From the NCBI GenBank assembly GCA_947172415.1, contig OX359195.1, positions 2,480,001 through 2,544,000 of the forward strand: a stretch of 64,000 bases of DNA. The letters run 5' to 3'. Positions 24,525 to 34,137 of the stretch are shown here, in pieces. This DNA comes from Chondrosia reniformis. Lineage: Eukaryota > Porifera > Demospongiae > Chondrillida > Chondrillidae. A program made the translations under genes and the position numbers. Within the stretch, counting starts at the first letter, position 1, and every line of letters starts with the position of its first letter. The notes under the pieces are model-generated. The model saw only the letters and a list, made by a program, of their open reading frames with translations, did no database searches and was not told the DNA's origin.

Positions 24525-27258
24525 ATCACTCAATCTTCCGGGAGGACCCACTGGACCATAATAAATTTGAGGCTCAGCTTTAACTATAAATTCTTCAGGA
24601 TCATTCTCACTTTCATCTTTCTGTGCTTCTTCATCTGGAGGAGGAGTTGGAGGAGAGGGAGGGATTTCCCCACCTTCTAAGTAGGGGGGAGTGGCAGGAG
24701 GACCTTGCCACACACCCTCAACTGTAGGCAGAGCAATTAATTCTTCAACACCTACAGTATGTATGTATATAAGATTTAAAGAAGTTCAATGCATGGCAGG
24801 TAGCTAATGGGTGAAACAGAAGTTCACTTAATGGAAACAAGGAAGACTCTGGTTCCCATTAAGAGAAGTTCCAGAGCTCCAGACTCCGCTGACGAGACAT
24901 CGGAACCTAAGATCAGCTTTTGGTCTGAAAGTCCCTAATTTGTCTATCTTTACTTTATATAGCTTATATACCTGGTGGAGGTGTGGTCTCTCTTGAGTGG
25001 GAGGAGTGTACATTATATACCTGGTGGAGGTGTGGTCTCTCTTGAGTGGGAGTAGTGTACATTATATACCTGGTGGAGGTGTGGTCTCTCTTGAGTGGGA
25101 GGAGTGTACATTATATACCTGGTGGAGGTGTGGTCTCTCTTGAGTGGGAGTAGTGTACATTATATACCTGGTGGAGGTGTGGTCTCTCTTGAGTGGGAGG
25201 AGTGTACATTCTTCTGCCTTTTGATTGGAGTCTGTTCCTCAGTAGCTTCTCTTCCCTGTCCTATGGCCCCGCCCTCTATGACGTCATCAGAGGGAAAGTC
25301 CCATGAAGCCTTATCAGTGACAGCATTATAGTAGTAATATTCTTTCAGGGCAAGGGTAGTTTCCTCTAATTTCTGCAAGAGATATTGTGTTGGTAACACC
25401 CCCTCTCTCCAATCATTGACTCTGACCTGTAAAATGAGATGCTACCTGACAATAGTGGAGAAGAGCAGTGCAATATATTATATATATGTACAAACCTCAA
25501 CTTTGATTAATTCTATAATAAGTGGATGTGTTCCCATGGTAACAGCTCCCAATAGGGCTAGCCTCTTTAAAATCATTTTACAAGTGAGCTCTGTAGTCTC
25601 CTAATAGAGTAGAGAGGAAAAACACGAAGAAGCAATAGCAATTGCTAGGAATCTTATACCTATATATATATCTTTAGTCTTTTGAACATTTCAACAGAAC
25701 TGATAAAGACTCGTTTGAATCTATAAGACTAAAAGACGAACCATCTCAAAGACAGTGTACATATATATATAGAATTACAAATCCATTACATAATGTGTAC
25801 TATCTATGCATACCTTATTAAGATTGGGATTACACAAGTTCTCCTCTTTAGAACAATCTTGCAGTTGAGGCCGATTACTTCCATTGTTGGGCTTCAAGTT
25901 AGCCACTCCCTCTTTATCACCAGTCACACCCACTTCCATACCATCAACATCATCTTTATTGCTATCATCTCTAGTAACACTTTCTTCATCTTCTAAATTG
26001 TCTGCTATTCTTGCCTTTTTAGCTAAAGGACTATCTGGACCAGCTTCTGTGATTGGTTTCTGACTGGTTGGCAGTGTGTCTCCGTTGTGTGGTCCCTCCT
26101 CCAGAATAGCCTCCAGTGCACTGTCAAGCATGTTATCAATGTCCAACTCGTCTTATTCTGAAGGAACATAACCCACTAAACTGACTCCATCTTGATTGGC
26201 TTCTGAATCCTCATTCCCATTTCCATTGTGTATATCCAATTTCAGAGTGGTACCAGTCTTGTCAACTTCCTCAGGATCTACATTCTCCTGGAGATCAGTC
26301 TCCTCCTGTATCTCTGCCGTGCATGGGGAGGGGGAGGGGACACCTGACTCCGCCTCATCCAGGATGGTTGGGCCATACACAACTTCACCAGTGTTCTCTT
26401 CACTCACACTCATATCAATGTTAGAAGTGTCCTTGTCCTGTGGGTTGGTGGGCGTGACCCCTTGTGGGAGTGTCCAGGATACATTGTTAGTGACAGTATT
26501 CCAGTAATAGGTATAGCCAGAGTTTTGATAAGTGCACATCTGCCATTCATCTTGACTGCAGGTAATAAAGATATGCCAACCACAACTATATTAATATTCA
26601 TCTTGACTACAGGTAATAAAGATATGCCAACCACAACTATATTAATATTCATCTTGACTGCAGGTAATAAAGATATGCCAACCACAACTATATTACTATT
26701 CAAGATTGGAGTAACTTTCTTTGTTTAGTACACTGCTGAATTAGCATATTTCATGATTCTTACATGAATTACTACCTGATAGCAATTATACATATGTCTC
26801 CGTGTCTACCGTACATGTTAAAATAAGATAACCACAATCACAACCATTTTTCTAAAAGATAAGCAAACACTATACTAATCTTCTGATAGTTTTAAAGTCA
26901 TAACTACCAGTTTCATCATGAGTTGTAAGAACTAAGAGATAGACAGATGGAGGAACAGACAGACAGACAGACAGACAAACAGACGGACAAATAATTATTT
27001 TAAAAAGGATAGCTGTTTCCACAGACATGGAGTTTTGAGCAGGTCCTGCAAAATTACAATACTTTTGATAATATACATGTACGTACATATGTACCTTGAG
27101 GATTCCTCCATTTGGTTGGAATTAACAGGAATGTTTTCAGTAGATTCTCCTTCAGTTCTCACGTGGTCCTTCTCCTCCCTCTCCTCCCTCTTGTCGTCAG
27201 AGGTCTCCCTGACTGGGGAGGAGGGTGGAGCATTGTCAGACTCCAGTGTGCTGATAGC
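24525..27258 (-). pseudogene. FNBP4: FNBP4-like, copy B, both ends missing
   Basis: Minus-strand exons by homology: 27095-27258, 25814-26555 (first WW and acidic linker), about 25567-25460, a fused exon about 25434-25168, and 24525-24751 (proline-rich, ending GPPGRLSDV). The N-terminal exon and the last two exons of copies A and C are absent. A TAA stop interrupts the 742-bp exon at 26153-26155, where copies A and C read GAATCAGA(T/C)GAG. The exon with NDWREGVLPTQYLL runs straight into the second WW exon (ALKE|YYYYNAV): the intron and about 16 residues were lost between them. The GT end of the WW exon sits in a 49-bp tandem array. Clearly a dead paralogue. Confidence 0.87.
24966..25212. repeat. 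49-bp tandem repeat, five units, multiplying an exon end and splice donor
   Basis: The motif CTGGTGGAGGTGTGG starts at 24972, 25021, 25070, 25119 and 25168, an exact 49-bp period. On the minus strand each unit holds the last codons of the second WW exon (ACACCTCCACCAG) followed by GTATAT, so the donor site is present five times. Copies A and C have a single unit. Confidence 0.9.
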
Positions 27259-28075
27259 CTGAGGAGAACAAACATGAAAAGAAATCATTGCAATATTTCA
27301 TTCACATTAAATGAACAATTGCTCAATCAGGTGGTCATAAAGCAGGCAAAAGTAAACAAGATTGCTGGAAATTCTAAACTAGATGGTCTAAGTGATTGGA
27401 ACCACAACAATCATAATGATGTACTAAAATAAAAATGGTGGCATCACAACTAGTCCTTTTTGAGCCATGGAGAGTCACCTGACAGTCACATGACACAATA
27501 TGACAATCCACTCACTGACTTAACAATGATATCAAGGGGTGCAGTTTGGGGGATATTTGCCTTTAGCTAAATACCAATCTTAAATTGTACAACCTAGAGG
27601 TATATAAGGATAGCCAATCTAGATACTCTACCTCCAATACAATAAAACATTAGCTTCCATACTTTCCTTCAATATTACGTGGAAACTCATGATCAGTTTT
27701 TTCCTCCTTGATGACTTTTTTAAAATATATAATACTGGATGTGTTTGAATGATGATAGCTGTACAGCAATGGGGGCAGGGTTGCAATCCAATTAGATTAT
27801 GGGATAGCTGCTAGACATTAACTAGATACTTTAACCACAAGTGTTCTCATGTTGAAAATCAGAGTCTGGTAGAGTGAGAGAAACAGATTTATGGATTCTC
27901 CATCTCTTTGTGACCCTCTAGTACTACCTAAATTTATGTACGCTCACAAGACATAGCCACTCTTTCATCCAAACATCTTCATGAGGAAATATTTCAAATG
28001 TTTCAAAGGACACTACTGGTCTTTGAGGCCACTTGTAAAGGTGGCCGTTGCTAGGAAACCACGGATACAATCATG
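27259..28075 (-). other. FNBP4 intron remnant of copy B
   Basis: This matches the intron upstream of the second exon in copy C (38327-39143) almost base for base, ending at CCACGGAT(C/A)CAATCATGTAC. There the homology stops abruptly, giving the left breakpoint of the duplicated block. No exon is present. Confidence 0.75.
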
Positions 28076-29891
28076 TACGTCAATCATGTACGTCAATCAT
28101 GTATGTAGCTTTACGATCGCGAGGCATTCACATTATGACAACGGCACCTGTTGTTCGCAAATAACAGCATATATCGTTAGTTTAGTTTGTAATATAAATA
28201 TAGAAGACACTTACAAGTTTCGTCCAAGCCTTGGCCGGCGTGGAACGCCAAAAAATATAATGTCCGTATTCTATAGTAATTTAGCCGTACACTATTTCGT
28301 CATTGCGGGCCGTAATATAGGTGGTCGATAATTGATGATGGTCGATAATTGGTTACCTACGCTAAAAATGTGATGGGAGAGAAGGAGACTCAGGGAATAG
28401 ATTTCATGGTGGTTAGACTGGCAGCAGGGTGAGGACTGGATAAATCTCCCCAGTTTCAATCCTACCTTCTGGTTGAATTATCATGTCTTCTTTACTAATC
28501 CTTACAATTGGAATGGAACAGAGAGTGCATGGGATAGCTAATCCTCCAAATATATAGAAATATTTGTATATTTCAGTATTATATACAGTGCAGGTTACAA
28601 TATACTAAGGTAATCTAAATAAATAAATAAATAATTAATTAATTAAATAATTCATATGGCTCCAAGAAAGGACCTAGAAACAAAATGGGCATATCATCAT
28701 AAAGTTTAGGGTATAAAACCTATGGGAAATTTATATGCAAACCATGTGTTATATTAATAAAAAATTTCAATTTGTCAGATAACTGTGAAATCAACATATA
28801 TCATGGCACATGTGTATAAGAAACGTCTGGCGAAGTTTTGCTTAATTAAATGAGCAAAATAATCAAGATATAATGAAGAATTCAAAGTTATGATTGCGCA
28901 AGCTGGTGATGTATTATGATGTTCTAGCTAATCCTCCAAATATATAGAAATATTTGTATATTTCAGTATTATATACGTATATATACTATAAGGAATAATC
29001 TTGTATACTGCCTAGATATCTTATATTATGCAGGTACGTACCCAAGTTCAGTAGACCATTGATGTTGCACAGATTTGGAGGGCTTGGTAGCATTGAGGAG
29101 ATGCCAATCTTTGTTCCTTGTTGGATCCATAATTTGTTAACTAGTGATTTTGGTAATGATGCTATGTAGCTTGATAGCCCAAACTTGTTGACCACATTTT
29201 AGAGCCCAAGGCTTTTATTTTTGTATAGTTTAGAGCGCATTGCCACTGCTAAGAGCCTACCCCGGACTGTGAGATTGTGGGTGTTTGTGGCAGGAATGAT
29301 CGATAGTGTGAGTATAGAGGATTTATTTATCCTACAATATGTATGTATATATAGGAGTGTGTTCTATTATTATATAATGTTTGCATATACTGTACATCTA
29401 TGTATAGTGGTGCTGGTAATTTGTATATATGAAGATGATGGCCATACAATTAATTATACAAAGAATGAATAATACCATATACTCGTCAACTGTTTAACTA
29501 TACAGTTACTAGGGGTGAGTTAAACCCTGTAATTAGTGTCATTTTCTGCTTAATAAGTTGCTGCATTATTACAATGACATTTAATATTTTTGCAAATTCC
29601 AACTTAAATGTTTTACCTTTCAAAATGAGATCTTATGAGATTGTTTTATATGGATGGCCATGCTGGTAAGCATGTGATTGGTTGAATATATACGTACATC
29701 AATTTGGTTGTTAATGCCCCCAATCTGCCTTAAAATGCCATGGCTCTCAGATACATAGGTCTAACTAAGGTGAGACTGATCTTCTATATATAACCTTACT
29801 TGTCACAATTCACGACAACCTTAAAGAATGCAGTGTATATAGTAATATACATACGTACATATGTATGTATGATATTAATGTCCGTTTACAG
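28076..29891. other. Unique spacer with a 50-bp direct repeat; no firm gene
   Basis: A sequence of about 50 bp beginning AGCTAATCCTCCAAATATAT occurs at about 28536-28586 and again at 28924-28974, about 390 bp apart. The end of the first copy (TACAATATACTA.GGTAATC) also resembles 57859-57880, so it may be a dispersed element. At 29231-29306 a plus-strand stretch reads like a coding exon (SLERIATAKSLPRTVRLW) after an acceptor-like TTTTGTATAG, but I recognise no family. Confidence 0.4.
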
Positions 29892-30288
29892 CTTCCAAAG
29901 TGTCCATTAATGGCACCACTGTCTCCTACACTCCCTATGGGATATCACATGGACCTATGATGGAAAGTGAGTGCTTGTACATGCTTATAATTTTCACCTA
30001 ATGAGATTATGTATTGTATATATCATTGTATGTGTTTATAGGACTAGAAAGTTGGTATGTTTGTTGAAGATGCTTTCATTCTCTAGGACTTTGCTTGAAA
30101 AGATTAAAGAATAGAAGGGTCTTAATCAACCACCATGCAGAAGACCTTGCTGAGGTAGGTGTGTGTGAAATTGAAACTAGTACATGTACTGGTGTTACTG
30201 ATTCATTGTCTATAACTAGATGAAGCATGATCTACAGGTTACAGAAGAATATATCTCAACTGAAATCTGTTGTTGTCATGGAAACTAA
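29892..30288 (+). CDS. Candidate 3' exons of an unrecognised gene
   Basis: Three short plus-strand segments with good splice borders join in one frame: 29892-29966 (SKVSINGTTVSYTPYG), 30087-30154 (RLCLKRLKNRRVLIN) and 30220-30288, ending in TAA (EEYISTEICCCHGN). Junction phases agree (1, then 0). Upstream exons and a start were not found, and no domain is recognised. It lies just 3' of the tail of the kinase-like gene on the other strand. This rests on splice logic only. Confidence 0.3.
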
Positions 30289-30491
30289 ACAGTATAGTTG
30301 TATAGTTAAAAAAACTCAAATTTATATGATTTATAAATGTTAGTGATGCAATTTTGAATCATTTGTAAACATTTCATTCTTATAGAGAGACTCAAATTTA
30401 CAATGTATATAGAGATGTTGTGTTTGTTTCAATTTTGAGAGAGTTCATGTGAGCTTAATAAAGTCAACAGTTATCTTTTTGTAAAGTAAGT

Positions 30492-32217
30492 TCAAACTGA
30501 CTGCCTGCTTATTGTACGTATCTTCATTACTTCTTTAAGGGATTGTTGGCTGTCTCTGAATACTTTGCTGTTGTCAAGGTGCTGGTCAAGAAATTTTCCA
30601 TATTGCACTAGCTCTTTTACAAATGGGTCTTCTTTGGTGTTTGATGGAATACAACCTTTCCCCCATTCAGTATCCAGATTGTGTGGATCATAGCCAGCAA
30701 GCGCATCGTTGAAATGGAGTATCCACACTGCCATCCAGCCTAGCTGCATAAAGTCGCACTGTCCACGAGTCAAGCGACCCTCCAAAAAACGGTACAAACA
30801 GCTATGATATTTTGGAATTTTATATGACCCTACATTTATTTTAACACGTTCAAAATCAATCAACACTGCATATACTTTTTCTCCATCATTCCTGAAACAA
30901 ATGTTTGGCAAACGAATATCCAAGTGTGCATAATTAAAGCTATGAAGCTGATCAATTGCCTCTTTGGTACTCCTCAACAAGGCTACAAGACACTTTCGGG
31001 CCTCACTAGCGCTGAGTGGCGGAATTGCTGCAGGAAATTGAAGGAATGGAATATCAAGATTGAAAACAGGAAGTTTCTGTTCATGCAAAAGCAGACGATC
31101 TATTCTTCGTTCCTCGTGTTGCAATTCTTTGATGGTAAAGGTAAACAAAGCAGTGTTTGTATAATTTTCCTTATTAAGGCAGAATTTGTAGATTTTTCCA
31201 ATATCAGCATGTAAGATGAAGGAGTTCCAGGACTGTAGTTGTGCCATTGTGACTCCTTCCTTAAGCTTAAAGTTTCTCCCAAGTTCACCAAGCTCTGCTT
31301 CTGTTAGTTTGATGGGATATGCACGAATATGGTTGAGAGAGGGTCCAAGTCGACCAATAGCATCCTCGTTGGCTTGGTACCCTGCCTTAACACTTGCTTT
31401 CACTTCTTTCCAAGATGATACCCTTTCAAATGCATAGTAAAAGGAGAGTGCCTCAAACCGCACAGTCACCTTTGTGACAAAAAAGGGCTCACTACTATTA
31501 GGAAGTACAAACCCAACCACTTGATTAATGTTGTACTGGTATCGCAGCATACGCAGCTGTGTGATAAGCCCAATGACCTCTTTATTTAATGTTTCTCTAT
31601 ATCCTTTGGGTCCTTTCCCTGAGTGTACTTCGGCAACGAGTATGACAACATTTCTTCTGTCTTCCCCCTCTAAGATCCATATATCAGGTCTTTGTTTTGT
31701 AGTACAAAATAAATCTGGCAAAGCCTCCCACTGCTTAACAATTTTGTCAGAATGACAATTGTATTCACGTGAACCAGTGCAGTGTTTAATGAAACGAGAC
31801 GCATCTTCCCCATCTTCACCTGTCAAAGGGACCCCAGCACTTTCACAAAGGGTACAGAGATTGTAATATTGCTTGTCTCGTCCGTTCAATGCAGCCTCAA
31901 AGTCACGGTCGTGAAGTGTAAAGTCTTCGCGAATGTAGTCAGGTAAATTCAACTTTGATGCTGTTGATGTGCTCGCAGACTTGGACCACGCGGCGTGATC
32001 CCTGTAGAGAAGATAAGTCACTGTAAAAGTAACAATATCTGAGACATTACCCCATTTGCCTTATCGCTATTTCTGACCTGTAAACCCACTTTTCTGTCTA
32101 ACGCTAACACCTCATTCTCCTCACTATAATAATAGAAACTAACCTTTCTCGGTAGTTCATGTACTCAATGTCCAAGTTCCGTTCTAGTCCTAGTCTAAAG
32201 TCTACGGCTACGGCCAT
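30492..32217 (-). CDS. Kinase-like protein with N-terminal nuclease-like region
   Basis: Two exons, 32144-32217 (start ATG at 32217-32215, MAVAVDFRLG) and 30492-32001, joined in phase to give about 527 residues. Near residue 130 it reads PDIWILEG..VVILVAEVHSGKG, the PD...ExxK layout of a PD-(D/E)XK nuclease fold, but with H where the core lysine is usual (EVH). From about residue 340 the C-terminal part has a protein-kinase catalytic loop (HLDIRLPN, near 387) and LIDFERV (near 406) in place of DFG. A nuclease-fold plus kinase pairing is known from Crinkler-type proteins; membership here is inferred. No signal peptide or membrane segment seen. The gene is unique in the window and interrupts the NLR/FNBP4 repeat. 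Start chosen because exon 1 ends in a clean GT donor and keeps frame. Confidence 0.7.
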
Positions 32218-32451
32218 GGTAAGATAGCTCCGAAGACTAACTGTCCAAGAAAGATGTGAGGACAACTACCCGAAATAACGAGGTGTGACTTGCCCGGAGT
32301 CGTGTGTTAGACCATATATGGTTGGACCAATAGGATTCGTTCATTCCATCGGTTATTAGCTATAGGCACCTTAGGGGTTTAATAACGGGTACTATTAATT
32401 GCGAATTTTGCGATTTAGGTCGAAATCGCAATACTTAATACATGTGAATAT
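32218..32451. promoter_or_regulatory. Probable promoter region of the kinase-like gene
   Basis: The 230 bp upstream of the minus-strand start. It contains ATTGG (CCAAT box) on the minus strand near 32325 and no repeat or reading frame. The NLR-derived sequence begins at about 32452. The promoter role is inferred from position only. Confidence 0.35.
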
Positions 32452-33006
32452 TAAAGACTTTCTAAAGTTGCAAAGCTGACCTTTGGAGAAGAAGGGGTAA
32501 GTTTGCAGTCCAACCCAAAAGTGTAGTTTTATGGCTTCTTTAATTATGTTGTTTTGTAGTTTTGTATATAGTAGTGTTTATTATACATGTTACATTTTAC
32601 TTCTGTACAGATGGGAGATTACATTTCAGTTATGTCTGACATTGTTTCATTTCATTCAAGAGACTTGAACACCTTGCGATACATTTCGATAGTGAGTCAT
32701 TCACTTGTGTTGTCATTCACTGCACAAGTCTTGAGTTGTGAGGTTGCTAACTTGAAATGATACCACAAACTATATCCTTTCTCGTTGTTATGTATGTAGT
32801 ATGTTTTGTAACTTTTTGTAGATGCTGATTGTGTAGAGTTACTAGCATGTGTTGTGAGTTGTATGAAGAAGAGCTCACTAAAGACACTTTGTATCACGGA
32901 GATGAAAGGAGTGCCACAATGTTGTAAAGTGTTTGACTGTCTTAGAAGCAGTGAAATATATAGAAGAGTTGCAGTTTGAACTGAAGTGCAGTACTACATT
33001 ACCTGT
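32452..33006 (+). pseudogene. NLR remnant: three LRR exons only
   Basis: Pieces match NLR-1/NLR-2 LRR exons: about 32452-32494 (DFLKLQS-like), 32611-32691 (ISVMSDIVSFHSR) and 32821-33007 (DADCVELLACVVSCMKKSS). The NACHT exon and most LRR exons are missing, and the exon at 1761-1954 in NLR-1 is deleted between the second and third pieces. The last piece is cut by a hAT-like insertion at 33008. A decayed fourth copy of the NLR unit. Confidence 0.8.
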
Positions 33007-33007
33007 G

Positions 33008-33560
33008 CAGGCCTGCCAACTCTCCCGGATTTTCCGTGAGTCTCACGGTTTCAGTCGAAATCTCACTCTCTCACGGTGTAGGTACTCAAACTCACGGATT
33101 TTGGGTACTCAAGCAGCCACAGATTTTTTCTGCATGTTAAAAAGTGTAGTCTATCCCCATTCCGTGGATTAGCTGCGACTGTAAGTATGATGCAATCTCT
33201 AGATGACGTCAACCTTGCATATTGCACAATATATGCAGGTTAAGTACAGGCACTTAGCCATATAAACATATACAAAATAATATACTTGCATGCCTAAATT
33301 AATGGCAGCAGAAACGGACGTTTTGATGACAGAGGGAGGCAAGCCACTAACGTGGCGAGTAGGGTGCTTTCGACCGACGATTTCTCGACGAAAGAAGCTC
33401 AAGTTAACTTCAAACTTGCTACTTGCTACTATGTTGAGTGTATATTGCTGGCTGGAAATGCAAATGTATGGCTGACGAGGCAAATTTAATTATCTTATTA
33501 TTGGCTTCCTATGGCCTACTGTGTCTCAAGGTTTTTGGAAAATTCAGGTTGGCAGGCCTG
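33008..33560. mobile_element. hAT-like non-autonomous element in the NLR remnant
   Basis: The ends are CAGGCCTGCCAAC and the inverted GTTGGCAGGCCTG. CCTGTG is repeated on both sides (33002-33007 and 33561-33566), and NLR-1 has a single CCTGTGAGTG at the matching place. The 553-bp interior has no transposase. Ends resemble hAT elements, although the visible duplication is 6 bp, not the usual 8. Confidence 0.72.
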
Positions 33561-33581
33561 CCTGTGAGTGTGATGATGATA

Positions 33582-33930
33582 CAGTAGTGATTAGAAATAC
33601 GTTACCACTTTTTTGAGTGTAACATGCGCACTACATGGGAGTACTCGCTTTAATTAACACGAATTAAAGTGACACGCTCGACTAATTCGTATAGTGTGAA
33701 ATTGAATCGAAGCAATTCTAGTCGTTTTGAGCAAAGAAATGTCTTGCAAACGAAACGAAATCGCCGTGGAATGGCTCGAGTCGAAAGACAAAGGATTAAT
33801 TAATCGTGTAAATAATGTCAAGCATATCGAGAGCGAACTAAGGAATACCAAGGAAGGAAGCGAAGTAATCATGAAACTTGGGACAAGAAGATACCGTGGG
33901 CGATGTTTATCTACCAAGCTGTAACTCGAT
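33582..33930. other. Unassigned insertion with a short open frame
   Basis: Between the NLR remnant (last matching word GTGATGATGAT) and the 54-bp array lies about 350 bp absent from the other copies. It starts CAGTAGTGATTAGAAATACG, which could be a transposon end, and holds a plus-strand frame at 33727-33924 (MSCKRNEIAVEWLESKDKG, basic C-end). Not recognised. Confidence 0.4.
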
Positions 33931-34137
33931 GTCTACCTTCTAATTTCCCCTCAGTCTCCTAGCAACCAGTCACATATGGGTGGTGTCTATCTTCTAATTC
34001 CCCTTCAGTCTCCTAGCAACCAGTCACATATGGGTGGAGTCTACCTTCTAATTTCCCCTCTGTCTCCTAGCAACTAGTCAAATATAGGTGGAGTTTACCT
34101 TCTAATTCCCTCAGTCTCCTAGCAACCAGTCACATGT
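33931..34137. repeat. 54-bp minisatellite, copy C
   Basis: About four units of the CTCCTAGCAACCAGTC array also found at 6183-6430 and 24008-24170. Confidence 0.8.
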
